Shown: positions 1 to 7,227 of the stretch, piece by piece
Position numbering within the stretch: the stretch's first letter is position 1
Layout of the letters: the number at the start of each line of letters is the position of its first letter
DNA from: an uncultured Porphyromonas sp.
Lineage (GTDB): Bacteria; Bacteroidota; Bacteroidia; Bacteroidales; Porphyromonadaceae
Direction: 5' to 3'
NCBI GenBank assembly: GCA_945965245.1
Contig: CAMFNC010000172.1
Span: 1-13,368, forward strand
Length of the DNA: 13,368 bases
Notes under the pieces: generated by a model
Databases searched by the model: none
What the model saw: only the letters and a program-made list of their open reading frames with translations
What the model was told of the DNA's origin: nothing
Program-made: the position numbers and the translations under genes

Positions 1-633
1 TCCTATGACAATCAAACGTGCCAGCATGGGGGTTAATTTAACATAGATGGGTGTTATGGCATCTTGTGAAGCACCGGCGGCTGTAAAATTTGATTTGGAA
101 AGAGGTATCAGCCCTTGGTCGTTTGACATGGCTATATCGGAAACCACATTGTTACTGCCTGCTGCATAATGTAGGAAACCGACTCCGGAAGCCTCCAGTG
201 CTTTGTCCAGTTCCGATAGTTTGACCCCCTTTAAAAATAGCGGACGCATAATATCGGTGGGATTGGCAATAACCAACAATTTGTAATTGTCCGGCAATAT
301 ATTTGTTTTCAATACAAAGGTCGATAATGACTCATTAAATGTAACCATTTGACTGTAAACAACTTCTGCTTTCTCTGCGGTCTCAGGGGAAGAGTAAAAA
401 ACAAAAAGAAGCTCTTTAATGGTTTTCATGGGGTCGCTTTCCGCAGCACGTAGTGCCGATTGTTGTTTTTCAATGCAAAATTTGAGTTCGTACGAGCCGT
501 CACCGAATGCTATTTCGGATTCAGAAAGTTCAGGCTTATCCAAATAGCCATTTTTTAACGTGCAGGATGTGAGAGCCATTAAAAAAAGAACAAATAATAA
601 TTTACTGCCATAAATTCTCAAATGCATTTTCAT
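1..633 (-). CDS. Fimbrillin-like (FimA/Mfa family) lipoprotein, N-terminal part
   Basis: This open frame runs from ATG at 633 off the left edge (211 codons seen, no stop). Residues 1-24 form a lipoprotein signal: a basic start, a hydrophobic stretch (LLFVLFLMA) and a lipobox LTSC with the acylated cysteine at C24. The remainder reads like the N-terminal domain of Bacteroidetes fimbrillins: a hydrophobic strand ELLFVFYSS (about 74-82), a strand ending in VIANPTD (about 121-127), and a TPIYVKLTPMLARLIV segment (about 194-209) resembling the 'R-x-hAKh' core strand of that family. Such lipoproteins are exported to the surface, processed and assembled as stalk, anchor or tip subunits of fimbriae. 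The gene has its own consensus promoter, so it is separate from the tatD operon upstream. The C-terminal half is missing, so stalk, anchor and tip roles cannot be told apart. Family assignment is by pattern recognition only. Confidence 0.65.
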   Translation of the reverse strand, partial: MKMHLRIYGSKLLFVLFLMALTSCTLKNGYLDKPELSESEIAFGDGSYELKFCIEKQQSALRAAESDPMKTIKELLFVFYSSPETAEKAEVVYSQMVTFNESLSTFVLKTNILPDNYKLLVIANPTDIMRPLFLKGVKLSELDKALEASGVGFLHYAAGSNNVVSDIAMSNDQGLIPLSKSNFTAAGASQDAITPIYVKLTPMLARLIVIG

Positions 634-670
634 ATGAAATAGGATTTAATAGATGGTTTATAATACAATA

Positions 671-703
671 CAAAGATATTGCAAACACAAAAATTACCAC
701 AAA
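671..703 (-). promoter_or_regulatory. Bacteroides-type promoter for the fimbrillin-like gene
   Basis: Read on the minus strand, TTTG (703-700) is followed by exactly 21 nt and then TATCTTTG (678-671). This matches the Bacteroides housekeeping-sigma consensus TTTG-N19-21-TAnnTTTG completely. Transcription should start near 664, giving a leader of about 30 nt to the ATG at 633. The leader is AT-rich and has no obvious Shine-Dalgarno, as is usual in this phylum. It is the best promoter match in the window. Confidence 0.75.
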
Positions 704-765
704 TTCTTGGCGTATGGGTCAAAATTATTGGTGGATTATTTAACGTTTGAAGCATACCCAACTCC

Positions 766-1425
766 TTATATCGAACTCACGTTTTTTATCGTTTGATAGA
801 AAAAGACAGTTTGAGCTTGATGGTCGATTTGTTGTTCCAATTCCTCTTCGGAACAATCCAAACATTCACTCATTCTGCTATACAATTGGTCAATGGAACA
901 TTCGGAGGTATCGGTTTCGATGAAGAGGCGATTGGCTTCATAAGCTGCCCGTGCAGCGGTGGGATGATATCGCTCTCCGAAACTCAAATAAAATCCATGC
1001 ATCAGCAGTTGGTGGCAGAGCTTTTCGCCTCCTCTGAAGCCATGAATAATCCAAGGTGTTTTGGGCTGCACTCGTTTATGCAACATTATTATTTCGGCAT
1101 ACGTTTTTACCACATGAAGCACAATTGGTTTGCAGTATTGTTCGCTCCACTGCACTTGCATTTCAAGCAATCGTATTTGTTCCTCCCATGAAATATCCGA
1201 ACAAAGTCGATCCAAACCACATTCACCCAATGCCAAAACATTAGGAGATTGAAGGCACTCCGGCAGACTATCTATGTTAATTGCAGCCGCATACCAAGGA
1301 TGAATACCCACTGTGTAATATCCTCCTTCCGACAGTTTGCCCACGTCTTGCAATGTCAGTGACTGGAGACGCATCAGCACATCGGACGCAACAGCCGGAT
1401 GGTGTGAATGAATATCCCACAACAT
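766..1425 (-). CDS. tatD: TatD-family metal-dependent hydrolase (short form)
   Basis: The product is 219 aa. TatD proteins are TIM-barrel metalloenzymes with DNase or other phosphodiesterase activity, probably cytoplasmic here because no signal peptide is seen. All metal-ligand motifs are visible: H6-x-H8 in DIHSH, E68 in GECGLD (67-72), H104 in PIVLH, H128 in IHGF, and D172 in ETD (170-172), plus GIHPW at 40-44. At 219 aa it is shorter than the roughly 260 aa of enterobacterial TatD. HGFRGG in place of HCFSG also marks a divergent, compact form, which I recall as common in Bacteroidales. It is the last gene of the lacZ-to-tatD train. Its ATG lies 3 nt after the yidD stop, so translation is probably coupled. 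No clear hairpin terminator follows; the next 132 nt carry the promoter of the next gene. The exact substrate is not predictable. Confidence 0.88.
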   Translation of the reverse strand: MLWDIHSHHPAVASDVLMRLQSLTLQDVGKLSEGGYYTVGIHPWYAAAINIDSLPECLQSPNVLALGECGLDRLCSDISWEEQIRLLEMQVQWSEQYCKPIVLHVVKTYAEIIMLHKRVQPKTPWIIHGFRGGEKLCHQLLMHGFYLSFGERYHPTAARAAYEANRLFIETDTSECSIDQLYSRMSECLDCSEEELEQQIDHQAQTVFFYQTIKNVSSI

Positions 1426-1428
1426 GAA

Positions 1429-1671
1429 TTAAGGCACAGGGTCGTAACCACTGCCTCCCCAAGGATGACAGCGCAAAATTCGTTTGACAGCCAAATGTAG
1501 ACCTTTGAACGGACCGTGCTTCCGGATGGCCTGCACGGCGTAGGTAGAACAAGTGGGAGTGAAACGACAAGAAGGAGGTGTCAGTGGCGAAATGGCACGC
1601 TGATAGAAATAAATGGGCAGTAAAAGCATCCACACCAATATGCGGCGAATGATGTTCCCCATCTTTTTCAT
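1429..1671 (-). CDS. yidD: Membrane protein insertion efficiency factor YidD
   Basis: The product is 80 aa from the ATG at 1671. YidD is a small inner-membrane-associated protein that helps YidC-dependent insertion of membrane proteins. The sequence has the family's amphipathic N-terminal helix (about 8-28), the core YQRAISPLTPPSCRFTPTCS (23-42) with C35 and C41, and the C-terminal CHPWGGSGYDPVP (68-80) that ends most YidD proteins. I chose this start because it gives an ATGA overlap with the rnpA stop and a normal family length. A longer frame from an ATG at 1710 would add 13 polar residues lying inside rnpA. The rnpA-yidD adjacency is conserved across bacteria, and both are followed here by tatD. 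Confidence 0.95.
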   Translation of the reverse strand: MKKMGNIIRRILVWMLLLPIYFYQRAISPLTPPSCRFTPTCSTYAVQAIRKHGPFKGLHLAVKRILRCHPWGGSGYDPVP

Positions 1672-2081
1672 TGTTCTACTTTTTCTTCTATTTTGCTCAG
1701 TGCTTTGCATACTGCAGCCTCCATGGTGGTATAATCCGGCAGCTCATTGGTCACAATACCGAAAGACAGCATCAAGTATTTTTCATGCTCTACCAAGCAA
1801 GCCTCCAATGAATGTTTGTGATGCCGATAAGCCTCGCGCATCAGTCGCTTCACGCGATTGCGCTTCACTGCCCGCCGAAATCGCTTCTTGGGAGCACCGG
1901 TCATGATGCTGCATCGTGCCATACGCGGTTTATCTTGGAGCAAATACACCACACGCAGCGGATAGGCTATAAAAGAAGAACCCAAAGCGAACAACCGCTC
2001 TATCTCATCTCTAAGATAGAGCCGCTCCGTTTTGGGTAATGTATAAGAAAGTTGGGGGGGCAGTTCGCTTTGTTGAGTCAC
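1668..2081 (-). CDS. rnpA: Ribonuclease P protein component
   Basis: The product is 137 aa. RnpA is the protein subunit of RNase P, which with the catalytic RNA removes tRNA 5' leaders. The diagnostic RNR signature lies at about 65-86: a basic run KKRFRRAVKRNRVKR followed by LMREAYR. The substrate-binding N-terminal part LPKTERL is at 15-21. The frame opens with GTG at 2081. That GTG shares its first base with the TAG stop of hemD, so the two genes overlap by 1 nt. No ATG lies between GTG and the conserved LPKTERL, so GTG is the only plausible start. About 12 extra residues precede the usual family start and include a CCCCCCC run (plus-strand G run 2054-2060). The C-terminal tail is longer than in enterobacterial RnpA. 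It overlaps yidD by 4 nt. Confidence 0.95.
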   Translation of the reverse strand: MTQQSELPPQLSYTLPKTERLYLRDEIERLFALGSSFIAYPLRVVYLLQDKPRMARCSIMTGAPKKRFRRAVKRNRVKRLMREAYRHHKHSLEACLVEHEKYLMLSFGIVTNELPDYTTMEAAVCKALSKIEEKVEQ

Positions 2082-2833
2082 TATTTTTTGTGCTTGGTCA
2101 GATACAAATCCAAGGCGGTGGTCATGGACTGTGCCTCCACCGAGGGAGCAGAGAGGTCTAAGCGAAACCCCTCCTCTTCGATGGCTTTGGCAGTAGATGG
2201 GCCGAATGCGCCCAATTTAATATTGCCTTGCTCGAAATTGGGAAAATTCTTTCGGAGTGATTGCACACCGATGGGGCTGAAGAATAGGATCATATCCACC
2301 TGATTAATGGCCAAATCGCTCAAATCATCGCTCACTGTGCGGTACATGATACCGGTGGTGAAAGCAATCTTCTTGGCGGTTAGCATATCAATCAAGTCAC
2401 GCTTGTGCTCCTCGGCAAGGGGCAGGAAATACTTTTCTTTGGGGTGCTTGCCAATCACTTCCATCAAATCTTCCGGTTGTCCGGATCTACCAAAGAAGAT
2501 TTTGCGCTTGCGATACACCGTATATTTTTGCAGATACACGGCCACAGCCTCGGAGATGCAGAAATATTTCATTGCTTCAGGCATCTCCACCCGCAATTCT
2601 TCTGCCAAGGCAAAGAAATGATCTATTGCTTTGCGTCCGGTAAAGACAATGGCTGTATGGTCTAAGATGTTAATTTTTTGGTTGCGAAATTCACGAGCCG
2701 ACAGAGTTTCCACTTTGATGAATGGTCGAAATTCGACCTCTACATGGTGTTGCTCGGCTATATCGTAATAGGGAGATTTGCCGAAAGCCGGCTGGGGCTG
2801 TGAGATTAAAACCTTCTCAATTTTATTACTCAT
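2081..2833 (-). CDS. hemD: Uroporphyrinogen-III synthase (HemD family)
   Basis: The product is 250 aa, cytoplasmic, with no signal or membrane segment. HemD cyclises and isomerises hydroxymethylbilane to uroporphyrinogen III in tetrapyrrole synthesis. The sequence fits the two-lobed fold: an opening strand KVLISQPQ (7-14), VFTGRKAIDHFF (63-74), the second-lobe motif LFFSPIGVQSL (183-193) and the late glycine-rich segment GAFGPSTAKAIEEEGF (208-223). HemD proteins diverge strongly in sequence, so this call rests on these patterns and on the conserved Bacteroidales order DUF4271-hemD-rnpA-yidD. It starts at ATG 2833 in an ATGA overlap with the upstream stop and shares one base with rnpA. No other haem genes are present. 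Many Bacteroidales lack most of the haem pathway, so the physiological role here is uncertain. Confidence 0.85.
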   Translation of the reverse strand: MSNKIEKVLISQPQPAFGKSPYYDIAEQHHVEVEFRPFIKVETLSAREFRNQKINILDHTAIVFTGRKAIDHFFALAEELRVEMPEAMKYFCISEAVAVYLQKYTVYRKRKIFFGRSGQPEDLMEVIGKHPKEKYFLPLAEEHKRDLIDMLTAKKIAFTTGIMYRTVSDDLSDLAINQVDMILFFSPIGVQSLRKNFPNFEQGNIKLGAFGPSTAKAIEEEGFRLDLSAPSVEAQSMTTALDLYLTKHKK

Positions 2834-3531
2834 GGGAATAATGTCAAATATCCGTGGATAGCCACAATGTAATCGATACCGTAATATAAGTATATAAAGG
2901 GCATCAATTCATGGGCACAAAGGTACAAAAAAAGATGGATTATACCAATGACACTTCGTTCTGCTACCGACAAGGTTTCCCAGCACACCGCCAGTCGCCA
3001 CAGCAAAAATAGCCCTAATACCATGTAGCATGCCGCTTGTGCTGTGGGGGCTATCCATAACAAAGTCACGGGAATAATCAAGAGTATCACGAATAGCGTT
3101 TCGAGCAGATGATACATCTGAAAAAAACGTTGGAAGCGTTCTGCTGGAAGAAATAACCCTCCCAGCTTTCGATATATAAGACGACGTATTAAGAAAAAGC
3201 CTCCCACCGAAAGACTGATAAATGCAAACAGCAAAATAGAGGCCTTATAATCCGCCAATGCAATTTCGCCTCGCAGTCGATAATAGACAAAGAATGCCAT
3301 TCCAAAAGATAAAGCCTCCATGGTATGGATGGCCATATTGAGCCATGCAGGGTGTGTGAACCGCTTGACATAAGCCGTAAACTCCTCCATACGCCGATGC
3401 TTGATACCTTCGTATATCCAGTATAATACCGAAGGGATATGCTGAAGCAATAGGGCTGCCACCAGCCACAAAAAGAACAGCACGAGGATAAAGAAATCCA
3501 TCCCCGGTTGATTGACCCAAAAATTATTCAT
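2830..3531 (-). CDS. DUF4271-type polytopic membrane protein
   Basis: The product is 233 aa and very hydrophobic. Likely transmembrane helices lie near 12-30, 66-84, 97-115, 143-161, 164-184 and 193-216, so about six, with no signal peptide or catalytic motif. The segment LFLYLCAHELMPFIYLYYG (about 200-218) resembles the best-conserved part of DUF4271, a Bacteroidetes family of unknown function usually found directly upstream of hemD. The ATG at 3531 lies inside the end of lacZ (8-nt overlap, ATGAATAA). The stop forms ATGA with hemD, so it is translationally coupled on both sides. I assign no function. A link to haem or to membrane-protein insertion (yidD) is only suggested by the conserved neighbourhood. 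Confidence 0.75.
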   Translation of the reverse strand: MNNFWVNQPGMDFFILVLFFLWLVAALLLQHIPSVLYWIYEGIKHRRMEEFTAYVKRFTHPAWLNMAIHTMEALSFGMAFFVYYRLRGEIALADYKASILLFAFISLSVGGFFLIRRLIYRKLGGLFLPAERFQRFFQMYHLLETLFVILLIIPVTLLWIAPTAQAACYMVLGLFLLWRLAVCWETLSVAERSVIGIIHLFLYLCAHELMPFIYLYYGIDYIVAIHGYLTLFP

Positions 3532-6500
3532 CCGACAAATTTACTCGACAAATACGCCATGGATGTATATCATTTTTTCCCCGAAGAGATTTAATGGGGC
3601 GAAAAAACAATTCAAAAGTCACAGGGCGGGCATACACGCAGTCCGACTCCAACGGACCACCCTGGCCGCAACTATAACCACCCAAACCGGTTACGGCGTA
3701 GTCCAAATGCAGATAATTATTGCTACCCTCCGGCAATTCGTGGCGATGCCCCGTAAGGGTCATATCCAGAGCCGAATAAGGCAATGCTTGTGCAGAAAAG
3801 GAGTGGGGAGCACTCACCTCAAATCCCACACCCTGGGCATCGGTCAGCCAAAGGCAACGTACATCCTCATGGTTGGCACAGTCCTGTGGTTTGGGGAAAT
3901 CTACCATCTGCTCATGCACCATGCTCCGATACAAACCAATGAATGCTCCAGTCTTTCTGTCCGGATAATTGCCCATTGGTCCGCGACCATAATAAGCAAA
4001 GCGATCGAACGTGCGTGGCACCTGCATCACATAGCCCAGTCTGGGCAGGATGACTTTGGGGTTCGAGGATGTAAGGTGCGATTTCAGGATCACCGAACCA
4101 TCGGACAGTACCGTCCAAGTATGCTGCGCATCTATGTGGAAGTCTTGGTCTGTAAACGGCTTTTGGGGATGAGGTATCAGCGTGTTTCTGCCCGACGAAG
4201 TGCCACCTTTCAGCTCCGAACCATACGGTGCCTGATAGCGCATATCGAAAACGATGGTCACCGAACCATTGGCCAATTTTTGCCGCTTCATGCTCTGCAC
4301 CACAGGTGTCAGATTGTGCAACCCGAGGCGGAACCACTCTTCATAAAACCAAATATCATTATTGACAAAAGCACGGAATGGTTCGAGGTGCGGTCCATGC
4401 CCCACGGCTATCAGGTCTTTGCCCTCATAAACCCATCGGTGCAGCGTGCCACGGCTTTTGTCCAATACCACTTCGTAGTCCTTGCCCTTAACGAAAACCA
4501 ACGAGTCTTGCATACTTATCCACGGACGCTTGCCTCCGGCTGTTACCTCTTGGGACTGAGCCGGCTGCAAAATCATCTGTTCTGCCATCTGCACGTAACC
4601 GGCCTTGGCCCAAGGGGTATCATACTGCTGCTCAAGATAGATATTGAGCAGATATTCCAGTTTCGGCTCCAACATCATCGGGGGCAGGGCAAAGCGTTTG
4701 GATTTGCGCGCTTTCACACCGTCAATTGTCACAGTGCCATGCTCCACTTCCACGCCGTTGCGGAGCAACTGCCAGATCATTCGGAGGTGATTGAGCGTGG
4801 TGAAATAATTGCGATTAAAGAGCTCCACCTCACAGTTTGCGGAGGCACGATGCAGTGTGATGACCACAGGCTGATACACCTTTTTCACTTCATGATACTG
4901 CGGTTTGGGTGTGCCATCGGCAAAGATGATACCGTTCATCACAAACTGTCCGTCATTCGGATAATCGCCGAAGTCACCACCATAAGCCAAATACTTCTTA
5001 CCCTCGGGTGTATAATTATACATGGCTTGGTCTATCCAGTCCCACACGGCACCGCCGCAGATATGATTGGAAGACTCTATGGCACGCCAGTAATCCACCA
5101 GATTGCCGCACGCATTGCCCATGGAGTGAGCATATTCAGAGATGTGAAAAGGATACTTCACATCGCCCTGCCCCGTGGCCGTATGCTCCACCCATTTGAC
5201 CGAAGGATATTGGTTCGACCCCATATCCACTATATCGTTATTGCGCTCATACTGCACCGGGCGCGATGTGTCGATTTGTTTGATGGCCGCGTATGCCGCC
5301 TTGAAGTTATTGCCCGGTCCTGCCTCATTGCCCAAAGACCAAATCAGGATGGAGGGATGATTGTAATTGCTGTACACCATGTCCAGCACTCTGCCCACGT
5401 GAGCAGCACGCCACTCTATCGGATGCGATAGCGACGCCTTGCCATAGAAATAAGCATGACTCTCGATATTCGCTTCATCTTCCAGATAGATGCCGTATTT
5501 ATCGCACAGGTAATACCAGTAGGGATCGTCCGGATAGTGCGAATTGCGCACGTGGTTGATGTTGGCGCGTTTCATCATAAATACATCGCGCTCCATCTCC
5601 CGGCGCGAAATTACCTTACCCGTGGCAGGGTTGGTTTCATGGCGGTTTACACCACGCAGTTTGATAGTCTTGCCGTTCATTAGGAAGTAACGTCCGGCAT
5701 GACCGAACTCATCTTCTTCGGCTTTCATTGTGCGTATTTCCACACTGCGGAAACCCAGATGGGTGGAAACGATTTCGCTCACCTTGCCCGCCGGAGTCAG
5801 CAATTCCGCCACCAGCGTATATCGATTGGGTTCTTCGGCACTCCACCACGCAGCTTCGGGCACTCGGATTTCGGAGCTGAACATGCCGGTAGAAGAGCCT
5901 TTTACGGTAGTGGCGACCACCGGTTCGGCATCCACCTCGTCCGAATATAGATGATTACGATAGAGTTGCAGGCGCAGAGCATATCTCGTATCGTAACCAC
6001 GGCCGTTTTCATCGGTCAATTGGCAAACCGTCTTCAGCAAACCGCCACCCTGTTTCAAATCAGCATCGGACACAACACGCAAATCGGCTATATGAATGGC
6101 AGGCGTGGATGTCAAATAGACCGAACGGAAAATACCCGGCAGGCGAAACATGTCCTGCACTTCGAGGAAAGAACCATCACTGCTGCGATACACCTGCACG
6201 GCGATTTCATTGGCACCACCATGCAGATAAGGAGTCAGGCGAAAGCGAGCCGCATTGCGCGAATTTTTGGAGAAGCCCACATAGCGGCCGTTTACCCATA
6301 AATAGAAAAACGAGTCCACTCCATCGAAATGGACAAACACCTCACGTCCATCCCACACCCGAGGCAATTGGAATGTACGTTTATATGAACCCACCTCATT
6401 CCGGTGCTTAAAGGTGGTCCAGTTTGTGGGCGGAGTGCGCATCACACCGCCTCGCCAGTCGTCCGGCTTCACTTCATGTTGGAAAATCAGAGACTGATTT

Positions 6501-6919
6501 ACATATATGGGGGTGCCGTATTTCTGACTGCCATCTGATTGCAGCCCTGCTATATTCCAGCTCATCGGCACCGTTACCTTGTCCCAATGCGCCGTATCGA
6601 AGCCCTCTTCATAGAAATTTTTAGGAGCATGAGCGGGATCGGCAGCCCAATGGAACCGCCACTCCCCGTTTAGAGTCTGTGTGTATGCCGATTGATCGGG
6701 CAATACCGTGGTGGCGGTTTTTACATCTGCAAAGGAAAAAAAGTAGGTACGGGGGGCAAGACGGTTATGGCCGAGATGTTCGGGCGACTGCCATTCCTTA
6801 CCCGTGGGAGCCGACATAGAACCGAAGGTATATCCCTTTGGCGGTAGGTTGTCGGCTCGGATAACGGATACCGCCATGAATAGCAGAGCAGCAAGGCAGA
6901 GAATTATCTTTTTCGTCAT
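3524..6919 (-). CDS. lacZ: GH2 beta-galactosidase, LacZ type, secreted
   Basis: The product is 1131 aa from the ATG at 6919. Residues 1-22 form a Sec signal peptide (lysines, a hydrophobic core LCLAALLFMA, cleavage near IRA|D), so it should act in the periplasm or at the surface. Five LacZ domains can be followed: sugar-binding N domain (about 50-270), immunoglobulin-like domain (275-390), TIM barrel (392-690), a DUF4981-like sandwich (695-785) and the Bgal_small domain (about 805-1110). Catalytic residues are acid/base E532 in SLGNEAGPG and nucleophile E595 in ISEYAHSMGN. The family block YYGRGPMGNYPDRKTGAF is at 976-993. It hydrolyses terminal beta-galactosides; the natural substrate (lactose, host glycan or plant galactan) is unknown. 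The frame stays open to an ATG at 7027, but those 36 residues would precede the signal peptide. A TATCTTTG box lies 30 nt upstream. It overlaps the next gene by 8 nt. Confidence 0.93.
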   Translation of the reverse strand: MTKKIILCLAALLFMAVSVIRADNLPPKGYTFGSMSAPTGKEWQSPEHLGHNRLAPRTYFFSFADVKTATTVLPDQSAYTQTLNGEWRFHWAADPAHAPKNFYEEGFDTAHWDKVTVPMSWNIAGLQSDGSQKYGTPIYVNQSLIFQHEVKPDDWRGGVMRTPPTNWTTFKHRNEVGSYKRTFQLPRVWDGREVFVHFDGVDSFFYLWVNGRYVGFSKNSRNAARFRLTPYLHGGANEIAVQVYRSSDGSFLEVQDMFRLPGIFRSVYLTSTPAIHIADLRVVSDADLKQGGGLLKTVCQLTDENGRGYDTRYALRLQLYRNHLYSDEVDAEPVVATTVKGSSTGMFSSEIRVPEAAWWSAEEPNRYTLVAELLTPAGKVSEIVSTHLGFRSVEIRTMKAEEDEFGHAGRYFLMNGKTIKLRGVNRHETNPATGKVISRREMERDVFMMKRANINHVRNSHYPDDPYWYYLCDKYGIYLEDEANIESHAYFYGKASLSHPIEWRAAHVGRVLDMVYSNYNHPSILIWSLGNEAGPGNNFKAAYAAIKQIDTSRPVQYERNNDIVDMGSNQYPSVKWVEHTATGQGDVKYPFHISEYAHSMGNACGNLVDYWRAIESSNHICGGAVWDWIDQAMYNYTPEGKKYLAYGGDFGDYPNDGQFVMNGIIFADGTPKPQYHEVKKVYQPVVITLHRASANCEVELFNRNYFTTLNHLRMIWQLLRNGVEVEHGTVTIDGVKARKSKRFALPPMMLEPKLEYLLNIYLEQQYDTPWAKAGYVQMAEQMILQPAQSQEVTAGGKRPWISMQDSLVFVKGKDYEVVLDKSRGTLHRWVYEGKDLIAVGHGPHLEPFRAFVNNDIWFYEEWFRLGLHNLTPVVQSMKRQKLANGSVTIVFDMRYQAPYGSELKGGTSSGRNTLIPHPQKPFTDQDFHIDAQHTWTVLSDGSVILKSHLTSSNPKVILPRLGYVMQVPRTFDRFAYYGRGPMGNYPDRKTGAFIGLYRSMVHEQMVDFPKPQDCANHEDVRCLWLTDAQGVGFEVSAPHSFSAQALPYSALDMTLTGHRHELPEGSNNYLHLDYAVTGLGGYSCGQGGPLESDCVYARPVTFELFFRPIKSLRGKNDIHPWRICRVNLSDE

Positions 6920-6948
6920 ATAATAATGGCACAATGGGAATAGTATGC

Positions 6949-6956
6949 CAAAGATA
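6949..6956 (-). promoter_or_regulatory. Candidate -7 box for the lacZ operon
   Basis: The minus strand reads TATCTTTG (6956 to 6949), an exact TAnnTTTG match, with 29 nt between the box and the lacZ ATG at 6919. A good -33 TTTG is absent; the nearest resemblance is TTCG at about 6977-6974, with too short a spacer. A weak -33 element is compatible with activator-dependent expression. The box supports the shorter lacZ start, because a start at 7027 would lie upstream of this promoter. Confidence 0.5.
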
Positions 6957-6993
6957 CGAAAAAGCCCACAGCCCGAAGCGCAAGCAAGTAGCT

Positions 6994-7018
6994 CTTTGGC
7001 GAGGAGCTGACGCCAAAG
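6994..7018. repeat. Perfect 8-bp inverted repeat upstream of the lacZ promoter
   Basis: CTTTGGCG (6994-7001) and CGCCAAAG (7011-7018) are exact reverse complements separated by 9 nt. The repeat lies about 38 nt upstream of the lacZ -7 box. No T run follows on either strand, so it is not an intrinsic terminator. An operator for a dimeric regulator or an RNA hairpin in a longer leader is possible; neither is proven. Confidence 0.5.
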
Positions 7019-7093
7019 CCTATACATAACTCATTGTGTGACAGTGGCTAATTTTTTATGCATAAAATGAATGTCTCGTCCTAAATAATCGTT

Positions 7094-7128
7094 ACAGTTA
7101 TTTTGTAAAATACGATATTCATAACTGT
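7094..7128. repeat. Inverted repeat ACAGTTAT / ATAACTGT with a nested palindrome
   Basis: ACAGTTAT (7094-7101) and ATAACTGT (7121-7128) are perfect inverted 8-mers with a 19-nt spacer. TATTTT-GT-AAAATA (7099-7112) is a second palindrome nested over the left arm. A related half-site ATAGTTAT occurs at 7163-7170. The group sits in the non-coding region between susD and lacZ, about 175-210 nt upstream of the lacZ start. It looks like a regulator-binding cluster, but AT-rich DNA produces such repeats readily. Confidence 0.35.
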
Positions 7129-7171
7129 TGCTGTCTGATAAAAGTTTTCTTGGGGAGAGGCAATAGTTATA

Positions 7172-7203
7172 AAAAGGGTATGCCTTAAATGGCATACCCT
7201 TTT
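7172..7203 (-). terminator. Rho-independent terminator of the susCD operon
   Basis: On the minus strand, AAAAGGGTATGCC and GGCATACCCTTTT form a perfect 13-bp stem around a 6-nt loop (ATTTAA), and the T run continues on the 3' side. It begins 24 nt after the susD stop. The flanking A and T tracts would also work in reverse, but no convergent gene is present. It implies that susCD and lacZ are separate transcription units. Confidence 0.88.
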
Positions 7204-7227
7204 AGTTAAAGATGGGTCAAAAACTGA

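Larger units (their letters stand above)
6920..7227. other. Non-coding regulatory region between susD and lacZ
   Basis: This 308-nt stretch holds no credible gene. From the susD side it contains the susD terminator (7172-7203), an ATAGTTAT/ACAGTTAT inverted-repeat group (7094-7170), a CTTTGGCG inverted repeat (6994-7018) and the lacZ -7 box (6949-6956). The layout separates the susCD transcription unit from the lacZ train and concentrates possible control sites ahead of lacZ. Confidence 0.6.

Noticed and set aside
1277..1633. 118-codon minus-strand ORF across yidD and tatD
   Set aside because: It is out of frame with two well-supported genes and shows no family features.
1672..1710. Longer YidD start at 1710
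   Set aside because: It adds 13 polar residues within rnpA, while the ATG at 1671 gives a normal family length and a classic ATGA overlap.
3536..3543. TAAATTTG as an internal promoter before the DUF4271 gene
   Set aside because: It matches TAnnTTTG, but it lies only 4 nt from the ATG, has no -33 partner, and sits inside the lacZ coding end.
3512..5431. A 639-codon plus-strand ORF opposite lacZ
   Set aside because: It lies entirely antisense to a GH2 gene with intact catalytic motifs. Its translation is rich in His, Arg and Ile with no recognisable domain, as expected from mirrored codon bias.
6920..7027. N-terminal extension of LacZ from an ATG at 7027
   Set aside because: The 36 extra residues would sit before a standard signal peptide and would span the putative -7 box and an inverted repeat.
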